Notes under the pieces: generated by a model
What the model was told of the DNA's origin: nothing
Database searches by the model: none
The model's input: only the letters and a program-made list of their open reading frames with translations
In this document: piece after piece, positions 22,240 to 34,189 of the stretch
Numbering within the stretch: position 1 is the first letter of the stretch
Layout of the letters: every line of letters begins with the position of its first letter
Source of the DNA: Pseudeuparius sepicola
Taxonomy: Eukaryota; Arthropoda; Insecta; Coleoptera; Anthribidae
Assembly (NCBI GenBank): GCA_963920635.1
Contig: OY987300.1
Span: 56,813,415 to 56,877,414 of the forward strand
Direction: 5' to 3'
Length of the DNA: 64,000 bases
Program-made: the position numbers and the translations under genes

Positions 22240-22505
22240 TGACCTTTAAACTCTTTCCAGACATATTTTGAAAACACACGCCACTAAATCAAATCGTCTG
22301 TCAGCCGCTATCTGACCAATCCAGGTATCGCGCGTCCCACATGCGCAATGCAGCCGCGCAACGGCCCCTCTGCGCCACTGGCGTGGCCATCTTGCCTCTT
22401 CGGGCCGCTAGTCGTTCGCACCTGGTGGACTGGATTTTAAAAGTCGGTTTATGCCACCGCATCAGCGCGCGGAAGGCCGTTTTATGAACGGAATTGACCA
22501 TAAAA
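22240..22505 (+). repeat. Promoter-like GC-rich repeat (family D), copy 2
   Basis: Second copy of the repeat at 20570-20830, with the same succession of CCAAT-like, CATGCGCAATG, GGCCATCTTG and AGTTCGCACC/CGTTCGCACC blocks. It continues into a shared TTTTAT-GAA...GGAATTGA segment. The CpG-rich content contrasts with AT-rich flanks. No transcript start or splice site is evident. Confidence 0.6.
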
Positions 22506-23107
22506 ACCATGGGCGAGTTTTTAAAGTCAACACAAATATGTGATGGAATCCATCAAGCCAATCAGAACTGGCAAAAATGTTTGAATGGCCCAATCACATT
22601 GCTTTGGAAATTTTAATTTATGTGTATTTAAATTTAGTTTATTCTATATTGTGGGCATTCCAAAGAATACCACAGATCCGGCACACATATTAGGTACCTA
22701 TATTAAGAAATAATTTCAATAATTTTGTTGGGTATAAATATTTTTTATTTATATTTTACCACATTTTTGACGATCTTGAAATGTATCTCCATTTAGCTGT
22801 GTCATTGTAACATAGAAATCTACTTTGCATATTCAAATAGCACCATATATTTTTATTGTTTAATTACTCATTTTTCTGCAAACGGTTGTCAGATTTTGAC
22901 ATTGTATATAGAACACGAACAATATCTAATTGGAGACCAAAATATCCAAAAATTAAAAAAAGGTACTACGCACTGTACCTAAATATCAAAAAATTTGGTA
23001 CCCCTGTAATTATTTCTCACTTTGCATTTCACTTAAGTATATCGCATAACTAAGTAAGTACTCGTTTTACCTACATCCACATCCAAGAGCGCTGGACAAA
23101 AATTGTG
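22506..23107. other. AT-rich intergenic DNA, no gene recognised
   Basis: No supported feature. A 65-codon frame at 22856-23053 is low-complexity. Confidence 0.3.
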
Positions 23108-23336
23108 GATTCACCTTATTGCTCCTTAATAACGTTATCAGTGTGCTTTACTAATTGTCCTAGACTCACTGGGATATTACGATTTTCTAGGGTTTTCCGT
23201 AGTACTTCAGCGAATTCTATCATAGTTCGGGAAGAGTCAGCCCTATATAGCCGCAAATGGCAAAGAAGACCAAATAATAGTATACCTAATTGCACAAACA
23301 CATTCAGTTGCTTCTGGGAATTATTATTATTATCAT
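23108..23336 (+). repeat. Interspersed repeat family A, copy 4
   Basis: A long copy in plus orientation, from GATTCACCTTATTGCTCC to a shortened GGAATTATTATTATTATC tail. It lacks the block of about 40 bp that precedes the tail in other copies. Its 5' part matches 36960-37030 in reverse complement. A 61-codon minus-strand frame inside it (residues include EFAEVLRKTLENRN) looks orderly. It runs antisense to the tail, however, and is broken in other copies. Confidence 0.65.
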
Positions 23337-25961
23337 CACGTGAGTGGAAGTATTTTGTTTCGGCAAAAAAATCAAAAATGTTTATTACCTAAATGAGTTT
23401 AAATTGTGCTAAAAAGTCGAAAACCGGAAAGTTTCAGCAACAAAATTGGTGTCTGTCTGTGCGGTCCATGATAACTTTCGAACGTAGGTTTCAAATTTGT
23501 TGTATGTAATCTTGCCTTGAATAGGACTGCTCGGATTGCTTTTGGGCAAAATCGCTCCACACGAAGGGTTGGACATAGGGGGATGGATATTTAGTTTTAG
23601 GTGAGAGTGTTTCAAAGTTAAAATTCATTTTCTCCAATACCAATACAAACAGATCCATTTAATTTTGAAAACATTGGGTTTTTCGCCACCAAACTGATTA
23701 AAAGACTCGAAGACAACTTTTTCAAGTTGCTTGGAAAATTCATAAATTCTTAACAGTAAATGAACGAAAATTTTTTATTTTTTTATGGTTGGTTGAGAGG
23801 AGGTTGAATTTGAAAATAGCGAGTGATATGTCATTTTCTGTGTTTTTGAGGTCGAGGAATTGAATTCTGGCATTATTTTGCAGAAAAATGTGTCGCTTTA
23901 TATTATAGGATTTGTGTGCAATATTTGAGTTTATTATTAAATAATGGATCTAAAAGAATGATGTGGAAGTAGCGATTCCATTGGCAGAGGTTTTAAGTCT
24001 GAATTTAAGTCATCAATTATTTGCCAGGGTTTCAGGTGAAAAGTATTACAGTACAAAGAGTTTTTTTATTAATTATTTATATACTACATTATTTCATATC
24101 TTTCTAATTAACCAAGCTTTAACCAACATGGAGAAAATTGCGCTTTACAAGTTTTTTTATTTAACTTCACCTGTTACCTGTTCGGGTCAAATCTTGCAAC
24201 CGAATTTTAAACCAGTTCCACTCAGGAAATAACTATTCAGTTAATTATTCAGTTAATATGGCGAAACAACTGCCTTCATTTTAGTGGAGATTAGAAAATT
24301 CGACTTTGAAAATGTAACTTATTATAATGACAATATTAATTTTAAATGAAAACTTGGCGTTGGCTACAGGGTGTTGTTATAAGTAGGTACATTAACAATT
24401 ATTATAACTGTAAAATTAAATTTTAGCCCTGATGAAGGCCTGATGTTAATTATTAAAAATTACATAGTAAATATAACGTTCTGTTGGCTGAATTCCTGCC
24501 ATTTTTCTTATTTTTATATGTTTCAATAAACTTGTGTGCACACAGTGAGTTCCAAGAGTTGTGAAAAAGTGGTGTGTATGAAAAAAATGAGTTAAAGTAT
24601 GACAATTTGAGGTTCACATCTGAAACTAATTTCAAGAATTCTCAGTTTTGGACAATCAAGCTGGCCTAGATGGAAGACATTTTTTTGGTTTTCTTTTAAG
24701 GTGTCTCTAAAAGTTATCGAACCATTTTACCATGACAAGTTGCTGAAATGCGATTAAAAATTGTGATAAAGTACAAATCAAATTTTAGATAGATATGAAA
24801 ACAATCTAGATCCTTTTAGGTTTTTGTATAGATAGATATATACCTAAGAAATAATTTTCTGAGAAGTAATTTTATGGCAATTATTTATCTTGACTTCAAG
24901 ATTTTAAATTGTAAACAGAGATAGTTGCTATAAATGTATATATGTAATTTGGATTTAAGGTACCTATACTCCCCTATATAAATAGGTAACTAGTTTTTTT
25001 TTTTCAAAATTAGTTCATTCCTTCCAGTTACCACTGTTCAAAAATTATTCTTTGCTAAGCGACCATAATAATATACATATTAGTATCAATTTTTTTAACA
25101 TGTTATACAAACTTGAAATTCGAAAAGTATTTGCAAGCTTGTTCGACGGGTATCCAAGATATTGGGAGAATTTTTCGGAATGAAAATATTTTCCAAACAA
25201 CATCGGATGATAACTTTAGCCTTTGGCAGTTTCTTAGGACAGAATTTTCTTTTTTAAAAGTTTTAAATAGGTATTGTACATTATTTAAAGGTTTATAAGG
25301 TTTATTGTAAAGATTTTGCAATGTTATTAAGAGCTGGAAGGGGTATATGTAACAGATAGATATTACATGGTACAATTTTATTACTGCCTACAAATCTTGT
25401 GATTTTGCTTCTTAGGATCGGCAGGAAAAACAATAAATATTTTCAAAAGTATTTTTTGCATTGGCATAACCAGTAGCCGCGATCGCGCGGCTCGTGTATA
25501 GATAAGTATTTGAAATTCAACGCTTTAACGATTTTAGATAATGCAGGAATTAAATAAATCGTCGGCCATATAAAGAATGGCTCGCACACTGAGACGGCAG
25601 ATATAAAATATAAATAGAATTTTTATTTATGCCCGACACATAAATCCTGCTTTATGTCAGGATATGTGAAGGTTGAAAAGATTTCTAATATTTATTGGAT
25701 AAAGGATTTGTTCTGCACCGGCTGCAGGACACGACAAAAATATTAATTACTGGCTGAGAAGATTTGTAAACAGAGAATGCTCTATACCTATATGTAACTG
25801 GATATCTTTTTGTTGCAAAGCTAAGGTGTTCTTGCTCTATATTATAACCATAACGATATATAGGAATATATGCATTACCAAAGGCAACACTTGTTTGGAT
25901 TTTAAAAAGATGTTATTGCTGGCACATTCAAGGTTTCCATTTTTTTGATACGGTTTAGGTT
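23337..25961. other. Intergenic DNA with diverged repeat debris
   Basis: Segments near 23640-23760 match 17340-17400 in inverted orientation. The remainder is AT-rich. The overlapping opposite-strand frames at 25103-25375 are uninformative. No gene could be supported. Confidence 0.3.
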
Positions 25962-26187
25962 ATTTTGTAAATATAAGTAGATATCTCAAAGCATAATATA
26001 TTATACGATATACAAATCTATCAAAAAACTATTTCTTGTGCATTACAAAATGGGAAAGACTGGAATTTAAGAAATGCCAATGTAAACAAATTACCTCGTC
26101 TTCTTCTCCCCGACCCGCTAATGTAGAAGCAAAATAAAACTGTGATATTTGTAGTAACTTGAGTCATCTATTCCTATATATCGTTGA
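25962..26187. repeat. Dispersed repeat family B, copy 2
   Basis: Direct-orientation partner of 13610-13838, sharing TCTCAAAGCATA, TGCCAATGTAAACAAATTA and GACCCGCTAATGTAGAAGCA. It ends at the same TATATCGTTG point. The common end suggests a true element boundary. Confidence 0.65.
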
Positions 26188-27727
26188 ATATAACCCACGG
26201 ATTAAAAATTGAAAGTAGGTACAGGGTCTTCACGCGAAAATTGCGACCCCCCTATTGTTTCCCTATTTTTTTTAGACAGAAAAAAGTTTTATATAAAAGT
26301 TGCAAGATAAGTTTCGGGTTTTAGAAAGGTAGACTTGTGGTTAATACAGAGTTTATCGTAAAAGTGGGACAACATATATTTTTTGTTTTTAATAATAAAC
26401 ATCCTGTATATTTTTGGATATTTTATAAGAGCTAATTTTTCTGATATACATAACATGTTGATATTTGCGTTTCCCTTTAGCAAGTTATGTGGACTTAAAT
26501 TTACAAAAAAAAAAAACATTTAAGTAAGGGATCGCAGTTTGACGTCCTTAAAATCTTTGTAACACCCTGTGTATATTCACCGAGATTTTCACTCAAGCTG
26601 CACTCATTTTTGTCTTGATTTCTGTCCAAAGATTATTGAGTTTTCACTCGTTTACACTAGTAGACGATCGGATTAGTGAGTGAAAACGAAAAATCAATTT
26701 TGATTAAAATTACTCTCCTTAGATACTCTAAACTACCTAATCACGTCAGAATCAAAGTTCCTTCTAAAGTGGGAAAATTCTTGATTAATATTTAATATAC
26801 AGTATATGGTGGTCCAAAGAATTCCCAACAAATGGGGGCCAAGGCCTTTTTATTGAAAAAAATCATACAATTACGATTGTTATTATGTCTGACAACTGAC
26901 AGAAGCTCCAGAGAATTTTTATAAAATTAATTTTGTCCATACTGCTAGGATTTTTAAAAATAGAAAAATTCTTTAAATATTTATTTGTGGAAATAGTCAT
27001 TAATCATTCTTCTATTTGGTATTTTCTATTTTTTATTTTTAGTGAAAATACAAAGTAGACCACACACTTCAAATGAATCGCTTCCGATGTTTTATCAAGT
27101 GATGAAAACAGAAAAATACCATGAACCATAATATACCTTTTGGATTTCCACGTTGATGATTAATAATTATACTCACATTACCCACTGCACAAATCTATAG
27201 CAAAGTCTAGTCTCTAGACTTTGCCTATAGGTTTTACTACCTCATTGAAGTTATTTAGGCTAAAAAACTATCAACTTTGTCCCAGCTTTCTAATTCTACT
27301 TCTGCTGTAATAATAGGCTAAAGCTTTCTAAAAAAACTCATTTCATTTTAAACCCAGGTACTTTTTTATTAGGTCGGTGAAACAACTTTCTATATTTTTA
27401 TTGCCTTTAAAAAACATCTTGCCTTTTTACCTCTCTTCGAGCATTGAAGTTTCCGCGTTTCTTTTAGTTGGTGTGTTTACGTCAATCGGTCAGTTTGTTG
27501 GTGGTCCGTTTTACAGTTTTAGATTTGGCCGAGGGTTTGGTTGCATAATATATGTTACACTCGTGATATTTGACTGAAATAATGGTAAATCAAAATTATT
27601 TGACGCTACTTACATATTTGTGCGAGTATTTCTGATTATTGTTTCTCTGAAGCTTATTATAGAATAATATATTTTTTTTGTTATTTCCGTGGTTAAGCTT
27701 TTGTAGATCCCTAAGTGGTAAAGGCTA
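26188..27727. other. AT-rich intergenic DNA, no gene recognised
   Basis: ACAGGGTCTTCACGCG near 26221 and an ACACCCTGTGT motif near 26563 resemble ends of the ACAGGGTG elements, so 26221-26575 may be a small, decayed element. No coding frame is supported. Confidence 0.3.
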
Positions 27728-27815
27728 TATTATAGGCAAGTAAGTACATAATTTATATTTACACATGTATTATTATAGGCAAGTAAGTACATAATTTATA
27801 TTTACACATGTATTT
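27728..27815. repeat. Perfect tandem duplication, period 43 bp
   Basis: Two adjacent identical units contain TATAGGCAAGTAAGTACATA followed by ATTTATATTTACACATGTAT. The identity points to a very recent duplication or an assembly artefact. Confidence 0.85.
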
Positions 27816-29329
27816 GTTTATTACCTAATTTAAAGTTACAAAAATTGTTTTTGTCGTTTTTGTATAATTCTGTGCAATTGACGCACCGAACTATATATTC
27901 AAACTATAGTTCCGTGAATTGACGTAAAAATTAGAAATAGGTGTACTTTCAACTAAATTGCATTATGACTCGCTACATCTCTAGGGTGACCCTAGAATAC
28001 AGAATACCTCCTACATGGGTGGAAAGTAGGGTGGAAATTATACAAAAATTCGAGAATTTTTTTTAAAATTAAGTAGGCCTTGACACGAGCCTAAAAAACC
28101 TTACTTTTATTTTTTTGGAAAGTTGTATGGAATAAAAAAATTATGTACTTTTAATGTAGTACTTACTCCTCCAAAAGTGCCTTTTACAGATTATGCACTT
28201 GTACCTACATAATTTCAAAATACCTATTTAGGTAGGTAGCTAATATTTTGTAAAGCAGAATATAATATACTTGGGTATTGGGTAGTATGGCCAAGTTTAT
28301 AACAATCTGAAGCGATCCTATGAATTTTTGAAATTCAAAGGAAATAGGTTCATATTTTCGTCGAAACTCTTCGTATATAGAAGTGTTGAAATTGGGAATT
28401 AATATTTTCCATATTAGGTATTGGGGTTAACGGAAAATTAACAGGGTATTTTTCAAATTGTACTTTTAGGCGAATTATAATTTTTGGATCAGTTTTTTGC
28501 AATAATTAATCTGTTGGTTTAAAGTAAGTAGGTAGGTTCGGGTTCGGATTTGTATCTAATTATTTTTATTTTAACACCAAATATCAATAACGTGCACCTA
28601 CCTACGCAGTGCACGACCATGGGTAATTTTTCTTCACCCAGGTGTAGTGTAAACAAAGACGCCGAAGTAAATAAGATCCTGTAACTGATTACATCTAACC
28701 TGTGAACTTTTCTCTATGCAAATATTCTGTACGTACGTACTTATAACTGTTCAAGATAACGGGTGATATGTTCTTGCCACTGCATAATCTATTATAACAT
28801 GTCTATTTGAAATTGCAACCAAATACCTACCTACTTTACACACGGAAAACCTCACCTTTTTCTGTTTTTTATTTGAGACCTATATAAGTTATGGTTTAAC
28901 GTGAAACTTTTTATTAGTTGATTGTCTCTGGGTGTCTACATGTGTTTAACTGCATTTCGAGAGCGCTTTCGCAACTCGGATTAAGCTGTAAATTCGACAA
29001 TTTGCACCTATGCAAACAACTGGCAACACACCGAGTTCGATAAAGCATTCTGGCAGCTGGAAAATGTATTTTTGGCACGTAAACTCAAATGTAGAGAGGC
29101 GCGAGTTTGTTTATTTTCACCGACACTTGCGGAGACACGCCGACGACAAAATTATAGGTATGCACTGCTCGGCAAAAGGTTTATGTGTCGAATTAAAAAT
29201 AAGTCATGTCCACTTTTAAGTTAATAAAAACCCAAAACTCCCGCTGGCGCTCGTGCAGTGTTTGTTTTCCTCTGTTAATTTTGTAAAAATGCGGACATTT
29301 CGGTATAGAACGGATTTTCGTTGAAAAAG
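27816..29329. other. Intergenic DNA, no gene recognised
   Basis: AT-rich sequence with many TACCTA/TAGGTA motifs. A GC-balanced patch at 29000-29220 holds a 69-codon frame of no recognised family. Confidence 0.3.
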
Positions 29330-29760
29330 CCATCGCTAGGTGCGCCGTTCCCCGCAGTAGACCAAGCTTTCTCCCGTCGGCCATTGCGCAACGCCGGGCG
29401 CTCGTGTTTTCCCAAAATTGTAGCGGACGCCGGGCCCTAAACGCACCAAAATCTCACTGAACCACTGGAAAACTGGCCGTGCCGAACGAAAACACTGAAA
29501 TTCGGCGGGTTTTCGCCGGTTTCGCCGGTGAAATCGCGCATACAGCGAAATGAAAGGGTGCAGCACCGTCGGCGCTTCAACATGGCTGACGCGCGCGTCG
29601 CCGCAGAAGCGCGCCCGGGCGCCCAACGGTGAGTATGAGGGAGGGAGGGGAGGCCGACCGGTGGGAATCCGGCACAAGTGCGACGGCCCCGGCCCGCGCG
29701 TGGAAGAGAATTCTGGCGGGAAGCGGAGTGGGCTTTGAATGCACGGCACAGAGAAATCAT
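29330..29760. promoter_or_regulatory. CpG-rich island, probable promoter region
   Basis: About 430 bp are strongly CpG-rich in the middle of AT-rich DNA. Several long frames on both strands (up to 137 codons, minus strand) are arginine/proline-rich and reflect composition. The island contains GTTTTCGCCGGTTTCGCCGG repeats and a candidate first exon with a splice donor (see 29582-29628). I see no TATA box, as expected of many CpG-rich promoters. Confidence 0.45.
29582..29628 (+). CDS. Candidate first coding exon with 5' splice donor
   Basis: TTCAACATGG is a good insect translation-start context. It opens a 47-bp frame reading MADARVAAEARPGAQ plus two bases, directly followed by CG|GTGAGTATG, a strong 5' splice-donor match. 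It sits within a CpG-rich island that would serve as the promoter. No downstream exon could be linked within the window, so the gene's identity is unknown and the call rests on start context, donor strength and location. Confidence 0.3.
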
Positions 29761-31592
29761 TTTAAAATATCTCGGTGTTTGTACAGGGTATACTCCGAAA
29801 AAACGTATTTTTGATATGTTTGAAGCTATTTTGTGAACGCCCTGTATGAGCTATGACCCTGAAATTTGGTATAATGTGGGGTTTTCGGGTATGGCCAATA
29901 CGACTGGGCTATTCATTTTTTCCGAAAAAAAAAAGCCTAATATAAATTTCGCAATTTTTGGGGTCTAATTTTGATCGTAGTAGGTACCTAATAAGGGGTC
30001 GTGGAAAAGGCGAATCTGAAAAAATAGTGTCAAAATGTAGATTATTTGAAGTAGAATACTTATATTGAAAAAATGAAAACCGGTCAACCTGTAAAAAAAT
30101 TATCAATTATTGTCTCGACTTGAAGTGAAACACACTGTACAGGGTGTGTCCCATTTTGGGTGTTTTTGGGTGTTTTTCTCAAAAATCTCGGTTATTATTA
30201 AAGCTAGAGGGTTGTGGTTTTCGCGTCACTGCGTACTACTTTTTTGAGAGGAATTTGGTGGACCAATCAGATTTTAGATAAGTTTTATAGATTCCGCGCA
30301 TTGGCGCAGCACTAAAATTTTCGATATTTTGGAAACCTCAGTCCTGGCTACAACTTATATATATCGACAAATTTAATCAACTATTTTTATAGATTTTTTG
30401 GCGTAGAATCGAATGGAATAATTAGTTTTTTGGTATAGCGTTAATAGTTTTGAGATATGAACTATGGTTTCCATTTTAAAAAATATAACTTTATATAGTA
30501 TATTATAGCTTACAGAAAAACTTATTGGAGTTACGACAATGTAAATTTTTGTATTATTATAAATTCGTTTTTTAATGAAAGGTTTGAAAAAAGTTTTGGG
30601 ATAATTGTTTTTTTAAAAGATTATTTTGAATTTTATTAGCATTATTAGTATATAGGTCTAAATTATTGGTTGAGAGAAAGAAGGACAGCTATTATGATCA
30701 TATGAAATAGTGCGAGGTCAAAAATATTTAAACATTATTTCGAATGTAAATTTTAAACGGTAACGAAAATTATTAGGTAAATGCATTAAACGCGTTTTCC
30801 AGTTCATTCTTTTATCAATACCTACACAATATGCAATCGACAAATATTTTCTAAATAGATTGAAGTTTGATTTGTAAATCGTTTTTATAGCTTTAGTTTC
30901 AAGTTCTTCCATTACCAAATTAGCAATAGTAGACGATAGTGGGGATTAAAAAAAAAGGTCTGAAAGCTATTTAAATTTTGACTCAAATATTCCTATACCT
31001 ATCTCCTACAAAAAAGCGTAGTAATAGTCTTACTATGACCGAGCTATCTTTCATTCTCATAACCAATTTAAGCCTAATCATCTTAATAAAATTAAAAATA
31101 CTCTTAAAAAGAGATGTATGTATTTAACCTGAAACTTTTTTCAAACCCACCATTAAAAAACGAATTCATAAAATTTATAATAATACAAAACTCTGTCTAT
31201 TTCAAGTACCGTTTTCTTTTTCTTTACCTTGTATACATTTTTTTCCGTTTTTAAAAACCTATTAGGTACGTCTGCTACTATATTAAATAACAACTTTACC
31301 AGCCATTTTTGTACCAAATACCAAATGTAGAACGACCCGCCGCATTTCTCAACACATCTGCTGAAATAATCAATAATCATGCTGTATAAAAGGTCTTCAC
31401 ATAAATGTTATAAATATAAATAATAAACCCTGTTATATTTTAAACCAAATGACGAGTATTGTTTCATGTACTATGGTTTTTGCTTTTAATGTACCTAAGT
31501 ATTCTCAACTGTATTTTCTCGCTTTTAGACGAATTAGGTATTTTACTGATTCTTAACGAAACTAAATCTTAATACTTAATACTAATTGTTTT
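29761..31592. repeat. Transposon debris with ACAGGGT motifs and an inverted-repeat pair
   Basis: TGTACAGGGTATAC (about 29783) and CGCCCTGTATGAG (about 29838) lie close together, and CTGTACAGGGTGTG occurs at about 30135; all are element-end-like motifs. TTGTATTATTATAAATTCG followed by TTTTTTAATG at 30550-30600 recurs in inverted form at 31131-31196, giving arms of a larger decayed foldback. No coding frame is supported. Confidence 0.4.
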
Positions 31593-31637
31593 GTAACTTG
31601 ATGATGTCTGTTAAAGGGCCGAAACGTGCGTCGTTAT
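31593..31637 (+). ncRNA. Hammerhead-ribozyme-like motif (degenerate)
   Basis: The parts are in hammerhead order. GTAAC (31593-31597) pairs with GTTAT (31633-31637) as stem I. TTGATGA (31598-31604) stands in place of CTGATGA. Next come a weak stem II (GTCT with GGGC), GAAA (31621-31624), and a three-pair stem III, ACG/CGT, closed by TG. Cleavage would fall after C31632. A very short stem III is typical of hammerheads in Penelope-like retroelements. The first core base is T instead of the essential C, so self-cleavage is probably lost or weak. Confidence 0.4.
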
Positions 31638-34189
31638 TGTAAGAAGTTAAACTAGATGTCAATATAAAATATGGTAGAATCCCAGGAAGTTTCTCTTATT
31701 CAATGTGTCAAAGAATACCTTCAGAAATAAACTTTACTTCCTACAAAAGAAAAAATACTGTCAGTAGTAATTTCCTATTTTTATAATTAATTTACAATTA
31801 ATTAAAAATTAAAAATAATTAATGCTATTTATACGGCTAACATATAAGTAACTACATTCTTTATATGTATAAAAATTCCAGTAATATTTTTTGGGATCCT
31901 ATGCATTGGTCTCTGTTCCTGTAGACGCCTGCAGACAAAAAAGCACATAACCTAATAATGTCGTCGGGTTTGTTGTTTGACTTCACCTAGGTACGTAACT
32001 GTTTCTAAGTTGATTTGATTTGATTGTCAATGACCGTGGCATTGAGTAAAAATAAACATAGAGTCTCAGATTGTAAAATGTTTAAATTGGTTAATATACC
32101 GTTGAGTGTAGAATTAAAACCAATATGCAGTCCAGAACTGACCAATAATAATAAGATTACTCTCCTATTCCACTTCAAGATATGGACTGTTTCCTCCCCT
32201 TAAAAATAAGATTGTTGTTGGACTGATTAACCATCAACATAAAATACGAGTAGTTGTTGAAGTCAAACAGGAATTCCACTTCATATTCCTTATTATAAAC
32301 GTCCCGCAACACTTAGTGCCTATACGTATCTTCTTCCTGTTTGATTTCTTTCAATAAAACTTTAGATATATAGGTAGGTATGGAATTTAATTTGTCACTC
32401 GACTAAAAAAAGGACTAAAAAATATAGGTGCAGTGTTTTTGCCTATATAGAGTCTGACGATGGAGATTATATTTAGGAGAAGATAAACAAGTCAAAGCCT
32501 AAAACCTAAAATATACTCGTTTTTGTTCCGCCTATCCAGGAAACTCACCCCGTCTCAGAAGTAGGTACCGTGTAGTCTGTCATTTCGCGAATGAGTAACG
32601 TCGCTACGGTCCGGCGATTTTATCTTTATTAATGCCCTTATAATACTCTTACTGCCCGAGGAGACTGCATGTGAAACAGAAAGATCATTTACATATACAT
32701 AATAATTCACTTAGATCTCTGTTTTCTTATTTGAGTTATAAATAAACGCTCGTATATTCAGATGAACTTTTTCAACGTGGAGCTGGTATGCGCCCCATTA
32801 AGTACCTAAACATTTTTAGAACGGTTAGTATACCGAAATTCTTCAAAAGGTTATATCGGAGGTCCACATATGAGGTGCACAATGCACAATTCTAACCTCT
32901 ACCTACGAAAAAGGCCTGGCATAAAAATTGGTCATTTAAACCGCTAAAAACCCAGTCTCTTCTCGGTTCTTACCGGTGCCACATATCCTTTGTGTTTCGT
33001 GAGCTTCGAGGATCGCAACAAAAGACAGCTACAAAAAGCATAGGTAAGAAAAACAATTCACTAAGATATCATATCTGACGTTAATGAATCTATTGTTTAC
33101 CGGTTAATTATTTAATAACTTACTATTACCTGTTAAACTGCCGTATTTGCATTATTATTGCTATAATAATTGTCGGCGCTCCATGCTATTTCAAACATTT
33201 ATAGAGAACAATGTCATAAATTATCCAATAATTATTATGTAAATTTTGCTTCAAATGCTATATTATTTAATAAAATAAATATTGTTTGGAGGAACGTAAT
33301 AACTGTATTGCAAAACGTAATCGCTGTGCACAGTTTGTTGGCAAATTATTGTTTTAGCTGATTTCTTCCTACTTTTCATATTAGCCAAAATTATTCTTTG
33401 CTACTATACTTCTGCAGTATGTCCACGTTAAGGACTTCACCCTTGTAAAATTTCTTGATCGATTTTGATTTCCGATTTTTCATTGCCAACTGCTACCAGA
33501 TTGATGGGCTCAAATTTAGAAAATAAGTAGATACTGTGTATTAAGGATTTTTTAGAGAAAAACTTACTTCAGAATAAATAAGTAATCTGCGATTGAAGAA
33601 ATAAGTCCTATTTTTTTTCTTAATTTCGAACAATGGAAATTGGTGGAGATAGGTTTCAAGTAATCCTAAAAAAATCCCTAATAACACTTTTTAAAATTTG
33701 AACACGTAAAAGTGGTCGTAACAAAAAAAAATTAAAATCGATCAACAAATAAAGGTATTACAAGAATGGCAAGTTTTTAACCGCGATAGGAAACATTGTA
33801 TTTTTTAGGTGTGTAGGTATACAGGCTATAGGGGATCCGGAAACTATATTAGCAACAAAATTTACTGGCGATCCTTTATGGTCGTTTTTAAACAAAATAT
33901 GTACTAAAATAGAGGACATTTTTGAATCGCAGTAAAAAGCTAATCTGATAATGAGTAAATTTTTGTATTAGACGGAAACGGTTCATTTTAACGTAATGCA
34001 ATAAGAGGACCTTTTTTTAAAGAGATTTTGATGCTTTTTAATAATCTGCTATCCAAATTTATAAAAATATTTAAACAAAAAAAGTTCTAAATCATCATTG
34101 ACGATTTGCGTCAATTTATTATGGTAAATACAAAGAGACACTAATGATATGTATATGCAAAATTTGACAAAAATCGGCCCACTTGATAA
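31638..34189. other. Intergenic DNA, no gene recognised
   Basis: The sequence just after the hammerhead-like motif (to about 31690) may belong to the same retroelement end. The rest is AT-rich without supported genes. A short TTGATTTGATTTGATTG run at about 32013 resembles the LINE tail, but no LINE sequence precedes it. Confidence 0.3.

Noticed and set aside
23116..23301. 61-codon minus-strand frame in family A (EFAEVLRKTLENRN)
   Set aside because: It looks orderly but is interrupted in the copies at 1957 and 36760 and runs antisense to the tail, so it is not called a gene.
27728..27815. CRISPR-like direct repeats
   Set aside because: There are only two adjacent identical units with no spacers, and the DNA is eukaryotic, so it is a simple tandem duplication.
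29336..29749. 137-codon minus-strand frame in the CpG-rich island
   Set aside because: It is proline/arginine-rich with overlapping frames on both strands and no recognisable domain; base composition explains it.
32005..32030. Second LINE tail (TTGATTTGATTTGATTG)
   Set aside because: No AATAAA or LINE 3' sequence precedes it, so it is only a short simple repeat.
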